From: CAZPGL01 sp964586175
GTDB taxonomy: Bacteria > Actinomycetota > Acidimicrobiia > Acidimicrobiales > MedAcidi-G1
Assembly: GCA_964586175.1 (NCBI GenBank)
Contig: CAZPGL010000030.1
Coordinates: forward strand, 1 to 25,166
Direction: 5' to 3'
DNA: 25,166 nt
The notes beneath the pieces were generated by a model that had not been told where the DNA came from, did not search any database, and was given only the letters and a program-made list of their open reading frames with translations. Positions 7,422 to 16,186 of the stretch are shown piece after piece. The stretch's first letter is position 1, and every line of letters begins with the position of its first letter. The position numbers were made by a program, and so were the translations under genes.

Positions 7422-8770
7422 GTGGGCTCCTCGGGCTGCTCGACGGGGGTGGGGAAGCCGTCGGGCTCGTAGGCCCGGGCCAGGATGCTCATGGGGTGCA
7501 TGGGCCGACGGCCGGCGTGCTGGCCGAACTGGATGGCGGCCAGGGGGCAGTCGGTGGCCCACACCTCGGCGTCGGCGTCGGCCATCTCGTCGAACGACTT
7601 CCGGCCGATACGCACCGACACCTCGAAGCCCTCGGTGGTCATGGCGAACGTGCCGTCGTGGCCGCAGCACTCCATGGTGGTGACCGGTTTGACCCCCGGG
7701 ATCTTCCGCAGCAGGTCCCGACCCTTGAACCCGACGGCCTGGGCCCGCAGGTGGCACGGGGCGTGGTAGGCGACGTCGCCGGGGGTGGAGGCGAAGTCGG
7801 TGGAGAATCGGTCCTCGTTACGGATTGACCACAGGAACTCGCCGGGGTCGGTGACCGCGGCAGCCAGCGCCTCGGCCCGGGGCCGGTCGGCCGGCGCCAC
7901 CAGCTCAGGGTATTCCTGGCGCAGCATCATCGAGCAGGTCGGGTTGACGGCCACGACCTTCTTGCCGGCTTCGACGTGGGGGCCCAGCCGGTCCAGGTTG
8001 GTGGCCGCCTTGGCTCGCAGGGTGTCGAGGTCGCCCGACTCCCAGGCCGGCATGCCGCAGCACACCAGCCCGGTCTCGCAGCTGGTGTCCACGCCGTTGC
8101 GTTCCAGGACGGCGACGGTGTCCTGTCCGACCTGGGGCTCGTTGTGGTCGACGTAGCAGGTGGGGAAGACCACCACCTCGCCGTCGGCCGGGTCGCCGAC
8201 GAGACCCCGCCGTTTGGCCCAGGCGGTGAAGGTGCGGCGGGCGAACGACGGCAGGTCCTTGTCGGGGTGGATGCCGACGAGCCGTTCGAGGAAGCGGCGG
8301 TGCAGCCGGCTGCGCGAGTTCAGGGTGTTGGCCAGCCCGCCCGAGGCCCGGGCGAGGCGGGCGGTGCGGTCGGGGTCGCCGAGCAGGTGGTCACGGCGGC
8401 TGCCGCCATCGGCCCGGCGTCGCTGAGCCTTGAAGCGGTGCACCAGCTTCGGGAAGTCCAGCTGGAACTCGTGGCCGTCGCGCACGGTGTACGGGCACTG
8501 CACCTCGCACAGCTTGCACTGGAAGCACTCGCCCATGACCTGCGTCGTCTCGGCGTCGGTGAGGCGCCGGACGTCGCCGTCGTGGCGGTCGTCGATGAAC
8601 GAGAACAGCGACGGGAAGCTGTCGCAGTATTTGAAGCACATGCGACAGCCGTGGCAGATCTCGAAGGTCCGTTCGATCTCGCCGGCCAGGGCGTCGGCAT
8701 CCCAGTAGTGTTCGTCGGCTGGGTCGTAGGTGAGGCCCGGGGTCGGCTGGTAGGGGATGTTGCCGGTCAT
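7418..8770 (-). CDS. Heterodisulfide-reductase-related Fe-S oxidoreductase (GlpC/HdrD-like)
   Basis: This 450-residue protein has two ferredoxin-type 4Fe-4S motifs, C39-X2-C-X2-C-X3-C49 and C82-X2-C-X2-C-X3-C92, followed by two CCG domains: the first around TCYVDH and GLVCCGMPAW, the second around HAPCHLRAQ and MECCGHDGTF. This is the layout of HdrD, GlpC and related electron-transfer subunits, which pass electrons between a quinone or ferredoxin and a dehydrogenase or thiol partner. No membrane segment is visible. It lies between rubrerythrin and DUF3501, a known neighbourhood, and may feed electrons to the rubrerythrin, which lacks its own rubredoxin domain (inference). There is no good ribosome binding site before the ATG at 8770. 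Confidence 0.87.
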   Translation of the reverse strand: MTGNIPYQPTPGLTYDPADEHYWDADALAGEIERTFEICHGCRMCFKYCDSFPSLFSFIDDRHDGDVRRLTDAETTQVMGECFQCKLCEVQCPYTVRDGHEFQLDFPKLVHRFKAQRRRADGGSRRDHLLGDPDRTARLARASGGLANTLNSRSRLHRRFLERLVGIHPDKDLPSFARRTFTAWAKRRGLVGDPADGEVVVFPTCYVDHNEPQVGQDTVAVLERNGVDTSCETGLVCCGMPAWESGDLDTLRAKAATNLDRLGPHVEAGKKVVAVNPTCSMMLRQEYPELVAPADRPRAEALAAAVTDPGEFLWSIRNEDRFSTDFASTPGDVAYHAPCHLRAQAVGFKGRDLLRKIPGVKPVTTMECCGHDGTFAMTTEGFEVSVRIGRKSFDEMADADAEVWATDCPLAAIQFGQHAGRRPMHPMSILARAYEPDGFPTPVEQPEEPT

Positions 8771-8805
8771 GGGCGCAGGTCCGTGGTCGGGGCCGGGATG
8801 CGAGA

Positions 8806-8835
8806 CGCCGGTCGCCCCGTGGGGAACGACCGGCG
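8806..8835 (-). repeat. Intercistronic hairpin between rubrerythrin and Fe-S genes
   Basis: CGCCGGTCG (8806-8814) pairs perfectly with CGACCGGCG (8827-8835); inside, CCCC can pair with GGGG around an AA bulge. No T-run follows on the minus strand, so it is more likely an attenuator or mRNA-stabilising hairpin that separates the expression of the two genes than a full terminator. Confidence 0.5.
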
Positions 8836-8885
8836 CCGCAACACGTTGGGTCTCGTGGATGGCGACCCGGGCGGGCCGCCGGGGT

Positions 8886-9302
<417 letters not shown>

Positions 9303-9347
9303 GGGGTCTCCTGGTTGCTTGGGCGGGTTGGCGGGTTCTGGGGGCCG

Positions 9348-9374
9348 ATCCTAGGCCGACTGGCGTGGCGGCAA
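9348..9374 (-). promoter_or_regulatory. Candidate promoter of the rubrerythrin operon
   Basis: TTGCCG (9374-9369) and TAGGAT (9353-9348) are 15 bases apart on the minus strand, between the SelW-like stop and the rubrerythrin start. The short spacer is a weakness. Confidence 0.4.
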
Positions 9375-9391
9375 CACCCTCGGTCACCGGG

Positions 9392-9661
9392 CTACTGGTC
9401 GGCGTAGCGGGGGGTGCCGGGGGCGACCATGCTGTCGAAGATTCCGAGGATCTCTCCGGGCTCGGCGTGCCGGCCGGTGGCGTGCTTCGAATAGACGAGG
9501 TCACCGTCGACGACCACCTCGAAGGCCCCGCTGTCCCCGGTGACGAGGGTCAACTCGTCGATGACGTGCTGGTAGTCGCCCAGCAGGTCGCCGGCCGTGC
9601 GCACGGCACGGTCCGAATAGTCTCAGGGCACGCAGTAGGTGATGGTGATGCGGTGGCTCAT
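9392..9661 (-). CDS. SelT/SelW/SelH (Rdx) family selenoprotein with in-frame UGA
   Basis: Read from the ATG at 9661 the frame meets one UGA (9625-9623) at codon 13 and then stays open to the TAG at 9392, giving 89 residues. The N-terminus is MSHRITITYCVP-U-DYSDRAV, i.e. the Rdx redox motif CxxU (C10, U13) straight after the first strand. The rest matches the family: AGDLL, then GAFEVVVDGDLVYSKHATG, the hallmark strand pair of SelW proteins. In non-selenium relatives the U position is Cys. A candidate SECIS hairpin follows the UGA. Standard calling would give only a 70-residue fragment starting at an internal GTG and lose the active site. The start lies ten bases after the lipid kinase stop, so the two may be co-transcribed. 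The family is thioredoxin-like; its partner is unknown. Confidence 0.88.
9593..9614 (-). promoter_or_regulatory. Candidate bacterial SECIS hairpin of the SelW-like gene
   Basis: CCGTGC (9611-9606) pairs with GCACGG (9600-9595) around the 5-nt loop CGTGC; two further G-C pairs extend the stem past a bulged A. The loop starts 17 nt after the UGA and has G at position 2, within the usual bSECIS limits (16-37 nt, G in the first two loop bases). Confidence 0.65.
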
Positions 9662-9671
9662 GGTGCCGACG

Positions 9672-10565
9672 TTAGCCGCGGTCCGGCGGACGGGTCGACG
9701 CCCCGGCCACCAGCAGGGCACCGGGGTCGGCCCGCAGGGTGGCCGGGAGGTCGGCCATGGCTTCGCCGTCGGCCCGGTACCGGCCGACTCCGCTCACGGC
9801 CACCTCGGCGGCCCGGAACATCGACACCTTCGGGTGGTCGACGTGGGCGCCGGTGCCGACCATCCGAAACGACCGCAACAACTCCAGACGGCTCACGTCG
9901 CCGACGATGCACACGTCCAGCAGGCCGTCGGCCGGGTCGGCGTCGGGGCAGATCATCATCCCGGCGCCGAAGAACGCCGTGTTGGCCACCACGACCACCG
10001 CCGCGGTGAGCTCGACGGTCTTCCCGTCCAGGGCCAGGGTGTAGCGGGCGGTCCGCATGGCGGGGATCTCGGCCAGGGTGGCCAGGGTGTAGCGGGCGGG
10101 GCCCTTCGGAAATGCCATGGCGTCGGCCCGCTCGTTGACGGTGGCCGGGAACCCGGCGGCCACGCTGGTCAGGGCGGGCCGGGGCCCGCCGGTGATCACG
10201 TCGACGGGCACCGGGTCGGCCAGCGCCCGGTCGACGCGATCGGCCAGTTCGCCGTGGTCCAGTCCCAACGCCCGGGCGGCGTCATTGCCGGTGCCGGCGG
10301 CCACCAGGCCCAACACCCGTCCGGAGCCGGCCAGGGCGGCGACCGCATGGTGGACCGCGCCGTCGCCGCCGGCGACCAGCACCCGGTCGGCGCTCGACGC
10401 GGCGACCGCGGCGGTGACCGCAGTTGGAGAATCGGCGGTCAACACCTCGGCGGTGACATCGTGGTCGGCCAGCCGGTCGACGATCGCGTCGCCGATTTCG
10501 GCGGCCCGTCCGCCACCGGCCCTCGGGTTCACGAGCAGTGCCACATGTGACATCGCCGTCATCAT
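9672..10565 (-). CDS. Diacylglycerol/lipid kinase family protein (DgkB/YegS-like)
   Basis: A 297-residue lipid kinase of normal length. It opens with HVALLVNPRAGGG, followed by the nucleotide-binding VLVAGGDGAVHHAV (GGDG motif) and LVAAGTGNDAARAL, and has the C-terminal beta-domain stretch FFGAGMMICPDADPADGLLD with its conserved DGLLD. The family phosphorylates diacylglycerol, sphingoid bases or related lipids at the inner membrane face using ATP; the exact lipid is not predictable. The ATG at 10565 is the longest start; the in-frame ATG at 10553, just before the conserved first strand, is equally plausible. It is divergent from the cupredoxin gene with only 23 bases between them and is followed at ten bases by the SelW-like gene. 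Confidence 0.87.
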   Translation of the reverse strand: MMTAMSHVALLVNPRAGGGRAAEIGDAIVDRLADHDVTAEVLTADSPTAVTAAVAASSADRVLVAGGDGAVHHAVAALAGSGRVLGLVAAGTGNDAARALGLDHGELADRVDRALADPVPVDVITGGPRPALTSVAAGFPATVNERADAMAFPKGPARYTLATLAEIPAMRTARYTLALDGKTVELTAAVVVVANTAFFGAGMMICPDADPADGLLDVCIVGDVSRLELLRSFRMVGTGAHVDHPKVSMFRAAEVAVSGVGRYRADGEAMADLPATLRADPGALLVAGASTRPPDRG

Positions 10566-10575
10566 GGCTGGTCGG

Positions 10576-10581
10576 TAGCCT
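10576..10581 (+). promoter_or_regulatory. -10 box of a leaderless promoter (cupredoxin gene)
   Basis: TAGCCT is followed by seven bases and the ATG at 10589. There is no ribosome binding site, so transcription should begin at the start codon. The spacer to the divergent lipid kinase gene is so short that the promoters must overlap. Confidence 0.45.
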
Positions 10582-10588
10582 CCGCACC

Positions 10589-10978
10589 ATGACCAGCCGC
10601 CGTGTCCCCGCCCGCCTGACCGCCATCCTCGCCGGGGTCACCCTGCTGGCCGGCGCCTGCGGGGGCTCCTCCGGATCGGGCAGCGACCGACCGCCGGCCG
10701 AGGAGGGGGTCACCCGGGTCATCGCCTACGACCGTCAGGACTACGACGCCGACCGCTACGAGGTTCCCGCCGGCGAGGTCACCTTCGAACTCGTGCTCGA
10801 GGGCATGCAGGCCCACACCCTCGTGGTCGAGGGCCACGAGGACGCCATGCGCCTCGAGGTCACCGACGGCGACCCGGCCACCGGATCGGTCACCCTGGAG
10901 CCGGGCCGCTACTGGCTGTACTGCGACATCGCCGGCCACCGCACCAGCGGCATGGAGGCCCAGTTGCTCGTCGGCTGA
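10589..10978 (+). CDS. Small cupredoxin-like lipoprotein (type 1 copper site)
   Basis: This 129-residue protein has a basic N-terminus, a hydrophobic stretch and a lipobox-like LLAGAC with the acceptor Cys at 24, then a Gly/Ser-rich linker, so it should be exported and lipid-anchored. The rest is a compact beta protein with the four ligands of a type 1 blue copper centre: H76 in QAHTLVVEGH, then C112, H117 and M122 in CDIAGHRTSGM, with the plastocyanin-like spacing C-X4-H-X4-M. It probably carries electrons outside the membrane (inference). The start at 10589 is chosen because the signal peptide begins there and TAGCCT lies seven bases upstream; a longer reading would overlap the divergent gene. 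A strong hairpin follows the stop. Confidence 0.85.
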   Translation: MTSRRVPARLTAILAGVTLLAGACGGSSGSGSDRPPAEEGVTRVIAYDRQDYDADRYEVPAGEVTFELVLEGMQAHTLVVEGHEDAMRLEVTDGDPATGSVTLEPGRYWLYCDIAGHRTSGMEAQLLVG

Positions 10979-10994
10979 ACCATCTGTTGCACCA

Positions 10995-11034
10995 CGCGAA
11001 ACGACCCGCCCCCGAAAGGGCGGGTCGTTTCGCG
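10995..11034. terminator. Bidirectional terminator hairpin
   Basis: A perfect 17-bp stem, arms 10995-11011 and 11018-11034 (CGCGAAACGACCCGCCC and its complement), closes a 6-nt loop. It lies between two convergent genes and so can serve both. No long T-run follows, but the AAACG/CGTTT part of the stem gives a few Ts. Confidence 0.85.
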
Positions 11035-11049
11035 TCCGGGGACTAGGAC

Positions 11050-11799
11050 TCAGGCGGCGCCGATGACCAGCTCGAAGAGCAGCCAGATGACGACCGTGAT
11101 GCCGAGGCCGTACTTGATGGTGTCCTGGTGCTTGTCGAGGACCACCTTGTTGAGGCCGTTGTCGTAGCCACCCAGCTTGCCGAGCGCCGACAACTCCATG
11201 ACGATCCAGATCAGGCCGAACACGATCCACATGACGGCACGGGAGCCGCCCTCGGGCGCCGGGTCGAAGTTCACGCCGAAGTGGCTGGGCCACATCATCA
11301 GGAAGATCAGCGGGATCGAGAACAACGTGTTGACCCGGCTGGCCCGGGCGGCCCGCTTGGCGGCTGCAGGTGCCGCGGGGTCGGCCTCGCCGCCCTCGGA
11401 GACCTTGACCGACGAACCGATGGCGATCTGCTGGGCCGGCCAGATGACCATCCAGACGTTGGCGGCCATGGTGGTGCCGAACAGCACGCCCATGGCGATG
11501 CCCATACCGCTGGCCGACTTGTAGTAGTCCATCTCGAACAGCACTTCCTGGTGGGCCAGGATCCAGATGCCGGACAGGAACGTGAACATTGCTGCCCACC
11601 GGAACCACCACAGGGTGCGCCAGGTGATCTTGCGCAGCGCCTCGCCACGGGCCCCGTCGCTCATCTCGCCGAACGCCGACCCCTGGATGAAGTTGAAGAA
11701 CCACAGCAGGCCGATCCAGGCCACGCCGGCCAGGTAGTGCACGTACCGGCCCACGGCCTGGCCGCCACCGCTGCCGCCCATCCAATCGAACAGTTCCAC
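11050..11799 (-). CDS. Urate_ox_N-domain (PuuD-like) integral membrane protein
   Basis: A 249-residue polytopic membrane protein. GRYVHYLAGVAWIGLLWFFN forms the first segment; others include WWFRWAAMFTFLSGIWILAH, GIAMGVLFGTTMAANVWMVI, VNTLFSIPLIFLMMWPSHFG, AVMWIVFGLIWIVMELSAL and a C-terminal YGLGITVVIWLLFELVI. This resembles the membrane domain called Urate_ox_N, found in the urate hydroxylase PuuD and in many stand-alone proteins. The cytochrome c tail of PuuD is absent, and no other purine gene is nearby, so urate oxidation is uncertain. The GTG at 11799 is chosen because GGGAGA precedes it by five bases and the protein then starts just before the first membrane segment; the reading further upstream is poor. 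Confidence 0.7.
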   Translation of the reverse strand: MELFDWMGGSGGGQAVGRYVHYLAGVAWIGLLWFFNFIQGSAFGEMSDGARGEALRKITWRTLWWFRWAAMFTFLSGIWILAHQEVLFEMDYYKSASGMGIAMGVLFGTTMAANVWMVIWPAQQIAIGSSVKVSEGGEADPAAPAAAKRAARASRVNTLFSIPLIFLMMWPSHFGVNFDPAPEGGSRAVMWIVFGLIWIVMELSALGKLGGYDNGLNKVVLDKHQDTIKYGLGITVVIWLLFELVIGAA

Positions 11800-11937
11800 G
11801 CGAGTCTCCCCAGTCGTCCCGGCCCGCCCGGCGGGCGGCGCATCCGTTTCAGGCCCGATCATGGCATGCCGACCCGATCCGGCCAAACATCCGGCCCCGA
11901 CGGGATACCCGGCCGCGGACCATGGCACGATCGGGGC

Positions 11938-13182
11938 ATGCTGATCGACGACGTGGACCTGGCCGACACCGCGTTCTGGGACCGGCCGCTCGACGAGCGG
12001 GCCGCGGCGTTCGACCTGCTACGCGTCGACGACCCGTACCGCTACTTCGACCTGCCGGACGAGATCACCGAGCGGTTCCCCCAGAAGGGGTTCCACGCCT
12101 TGGTCCGCCACGCCGACGTGGCCGAGGCCAGCCGCCGCCCCGAGGACTTCTGCAGCGGTCACGGCGGTACCAGCCCGGTGGACGTGCCCAGCCAGGAGCT
12201 GGCCCGCTACTTCGGCTCGATGATCTCCATGGACGACCCCCGCCACAAGCGGTTGCGGTCCATCGTGTCGGCCGGGTTCACCCCGAGACGACTGGCCGCC
12301 CTCGAGGACTCGGTGCAGCGGATCGCCGTCGAGATCGTCGACGACCTGCTGGATCGGGGGCCGTGCGACTTCGTGCCCGACGTGGCTGCCCGCCTGCCCC
12401 TCCAGATCATCTGCGAGATGATGGGCGTCCCCGAGGCCCACTGGTCGATGGTGTTCGAGCAGTCCAACATCATCCTCGGTGGACAGGACGACGAGTACCG
12501 CCAGGACGGGCTGGACGCCGGGACCCGTCTGTTCCTCGCCGCCATGCAGCTCACCGGCCTGATGGGCGATCTCATCGCCGAACGGGTGGACCACCCGGCC
12601 GACGATCTCACCTCGGCGCTCATCCACGCCGAGGTCGACGGCGAGCGCCTCACCCACGACGAGATCGCCTCGTTCTTCATCCTGCTGCTGGTCGCCGGGA
12701 ACGAGACGACCCGCAACGCCATCTCGTGGGCCCTCCACCTGCTGACCGAACATCCCGACCAGCGGGCCGCCTGGTTCGCCGACTTCGAGGCCAGGGCCCC
12801 GGCCGCCGTCGAGGAGATCGTGCGCTGGGCCTCACCGGTGATCTCGATGCGCCGCACCGCCACCCACGACGGGGTGCGGCTCGGGGAGCGGGAGTTCGCC
12901 GAAGGCGACAAGATGGTCCTCTACTACTGGGCCGCCAATCGGGATCCGGCGGTGTTCGAGAACCCCCATGCCCTGGATCTGACCCGCATCCGCAACGACC
13001 ACTACGGGTTCGGTGCCCCCGGCCCCCACTTCTGCCTCGGCGCCCACCTGGCCCGCCGGGAGGTCACCGTGATGTGGCGGGAGCTGGCCCAGCGGGTGCC
13101 CGGCATCCACGCCACCGCGGCGCCCGACCGGCTGACCAGCGGCTTCATCAACGGCGTCAAGCACCTGCCCTGCGCCTGGTAG
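11938..13182 (+). CDS. Cytochrome P450
   Basis: A 414-residue soluble bacterial P450. The I-helix oxygen-activation motif is VAGNETT (252-258), the ExxR pair is E293/R296 in EEIVRW, and the heme-binding loop is FGAPGPHFCLGAH with the axial Cys at about residue 366. Sequence style resembles actinobacterial CYPs acting on sterol side chains, terpenes or fatty acids, but the substrate cannot be assigned. No ferredoxin or reductase gene is adjacent. A weak CACGAT sits six bases before the ATG, possibly a leaderless promoter. The convergent acyl-CoA ligase ends 24 bases downstream. Confidence 0.95.
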   Translation: MLIDDVDLADTAFWDRPLDERAAAFDLLRVDDPYRYFDLPDEITERFPQKGFHALVRHADVAEASRRPEDFCSGHGGTSPVDVPSQELARYFGSMISMDDPRHKRLRSIVSAGFTPRRLAALEDSVQRIAVEIVDDLLDRGPCDFVPDVAARLPLQIICEMMGVPEAHWSMVFEQSNIILGGQDDEYRQDGLDAGTRLFLAAMQLTGLMGDLIAERVDHPADDLTSALIHAEVDGERLTHDEIASFFILLLVAGNETTRNAISWALHLLTEHPDQRAAWFADFEARAPAAVEEIVRWASPVISMRRTATHDGVRLGEREFAEGDKMVLYYWAANRDPAVFENPHALDLTRIRNDHYGFGAPGPHFCLGAHLARREVTVMWRELAQRVPGIHATAAPDRLTSGFINGVKHLPCAW

Positions 13183-13206
13183 TCGGATTGCCCGCGAAGG
13201 GAGTGT

Positions 13207-14829
<1,623 letters not shown>

Positions 14830-14842
14830 GGCGGGGCTCCTA

Positions 14843-15015
14843 GTCGTCGGGGTCGTCGGGGTCGTCGGGGTCGTCGGGGNNNNNNNNNNNNNNNNNNNNN
14901 NNNNNNNNNNNNNNNNNNNNNNNNNNNNNNNNNNNNNNNNNNNNNNNNNNNNNNNNNNNNNNNNNNNNNNNNNNNNNNNGTCGTCGGGGTCGTCGGGGTC
15001 GTCGGGGTCGTCGGG
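14843..15015. repeat. 9-bp tandem repeat interrupted by an assembly gap
   Basis: The unit GTCGTCGGG is repeated at least four times on each side of the gap (14843-14879 and 14980-15015). In one minus-strand frame it reads Pro-Asp-Asp repeatedly and ends at a TAG at 14842-14840. The true copy number is unknown. It lies between the stop of the SCO6745-like gene and the ligase start. Confidence 0.95.
14880..14979. other. Assembly gap of 100 N
   Basis: Exactly 100 undetermined bases, the conventional size for a gap of unknown length, placed inside the tandem repeat that evidently broke the assembly. Confidence 0.99.
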
Positions 15016-15024
15016 GGATGAGGG

Positions 15025-15741
15025 TCAGGTGCAGTGCTCGAAGGCTGCCGAAGCGAGGGCTACCAACTCGGCCCGCTCGTCGTCGCCCAGGGTCGCGTAG
15101 TCGACGGCCGAGGCCTCGTCGGTCGCGTCCTCGATGGCATCGCGGATCTCCGGGTCGGTGGCCGTGCCGTCCTCCGGCCAGCCGAACAGGGTCACCAGGC
15201 CCTTGTTGGCGATCAGCATCCCGTGCGGGTCGGCGCCGGCGGCCTTGACGGCGACGACGTGCCGGCAGAAGCGCAGCTCGCGGAGGGCGGTGACCAGCAG
15301 GTACGCCCGGCCGGTGTCGTCGTCCGGTCGAGCCTGGTCACGCCAGCCGGCGAACAGGGCGGCGTCGGTCGGGTCGGCGTCGTCGGCCACCGAGGCGGCC
15401 AGCTCGGCGAGGCGGCCGGCGCCCTCGAAACCGTCGAGGTAGGTGCGCCCCATCTCGACGCAGATCTGGCCGTAGATGGCTGCGGCTTGACTGGCGGGCA
15501 GGTCGTCGGTCGGCGCCCAGTTGGCGCGGATGACTTCCGGTGTGAAGAAGTGGGCTGCCTCGCATGCGGTGTCGGCGTCGACGTCGCCGAGTACGCCGAG
15601 GCGACCGAGGACGTAGGTGCCGACGCCTGGCGGGAGACCCAGTTCGGCGCCGCGCCCGAAGGACGCTCCGTCGAGCATGAACCTGGCGCCGAGCGAACCG
15701 ATCGGCGCCGCCAGTGACCGTGCGGCGGTACGTGCATCCAT
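15025..15741 (-). CDS. SCO6745-family-like protein of unknown function
   Basis: A 238-residue soluble, largely helical protein. The stretch GASFGRGAELGLPPGVGTYVL, then GRLGVLGDVDADTACEAAHFFTPEVI resembles the conserved start of actinobacterial SCO6745-type proteins (glycine, alpha-helical, ExxxFF pattern), and RFCRHVVAVKAAGADPHGML is also typical. No catalytic motif is obvious and the family function is unknown. AGGAG lies about 12 bases before the ATG. It follows the MauE-like gene by 60 bases on the same strand. Its TGA is followed in the same frame by the Pro-Asp-Asp repeat, so readthrough would add a low-complexity tail, but I take the TGA as the real stop. Confidence 0.6.
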   Translation of the reverse strand: MDARTAARSLAAPIGSLGARFMLDGASFGRGAELGLPPGVGTYVLGRLGVLGDVDADTACEAAHFFTPEVIRANWAPTDDLPASQAAAIYGQICVEMGRTYLDGFEGAGRLAELAASVADDADPTDAALFAGWRDQARPDDDTGRAYLLVTALRELRFCRHVVAVKAAGADPHGMLIANKGLVTLFGWPEDGTATDPEIRDAIEDATDEASAVDYATLGDDERAELVALASAAFEHCT

Positions 15742-15801
15742 GGGCGGGTGGTCTCCTACAGCGGGTTGGAGTGCAAGGTACCAAATGGCCTTGCCGCGTA
15801 T

Positions 15802-16185
15802 TCAGCCGAGCGCCGCTACCGCGCCCAGGGCGATGAGGGCGGTGTTGCGGGCCACGTCCCACCACGACAGCGGCCGGGTCGACCACGCCCCGAAGCAGCC
15901 GCAGCCGTCGCGGTGGCCGCCGGCCAGGCGGCCGACGATGAGAACGGTGAAGGCGACGAGGAGGGCCACGGCGCACGGACCGCCGGTAGCCGGGTCGGCG
16001 GCCAGCAGTACCGCCACCACCAGCTCGACGACCGGCAGGGCGACGGCCAGCACGTCGGGGCGGGGGAGCCTCAGGTCGCGGAGGGCCCGCCGGGTGTCGA
16101 GAGGTGCGCGCAGCTTGGCGATACCGGCGACGGCGAAGACCGCGGCCAGGATGAACCCGGCCCACTGTGCCCCGTTGCCGGGCAC
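15802..16185 (-). CDS. MauE/DoxX-like membrane protein
   Basis: A 127-residue protein with four probable membrane segments (about 8-22, 44-62, 70-87 and 112-126). The family signature is DGCGCFG (93-99) with C95 and C97 between segments three and four, as in the MauE branch of the DoxX superfamily, which handles thiol-disulfide exchange at the membrane. The GTG at 16185 follows the dehydrogenase stop by one base, so translation is surely coupled. The operon begins with a thioredoxin-fold protein, a common MauE companion, though that protein lacks cysteines here. The electron partner is unknown. Confidence 0.8.
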   Translation of the reverse strand: MPGNGAQWAGFILAAVFAVAGIAKLRAPLDTRRALRDLRLPRPDVLAVALPVVELVVAVLLAADPATGGPCAVALLVAFTVLIVGRLAGGHRDGCGCFGAWSTRPLSWWDVARNTALIALGAVAALG

Positions 16186-16186
16186 G

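Noticed and set aside
6846..7757. Longer version of the DUF3501 gene beginning inside the Fe-S gene.
   Set aside because: The extra part is an out-of-frame reading of the Fe-S gene's CCG domain; the ATGA overlap gives a better start at 7421.
11128..11937. Upstream in-frame extension of the P450 gene.
   Set aside because: It runs antisense through the Urate_ox_N membrane protein and lacks P450 similarity; P450 proteins begin near the ATG at 11938.
14843..15015. Tandem repeat as a CRISPR array.
   Set aside because: The unit is only 9 bp with no spacers; it is a simple direct repeat.
15016..15027. The TGA ending the SCO6745-like gene follows HCT and is in frame with the Pro-Asp-Asp repeat, as if it were another selenocysteine codon.
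   Set aside because: No hairpin follows, the reading beyond is only low-complexity repeat, and no CxxU-type family motif is present. The frame through the gap is unknown.
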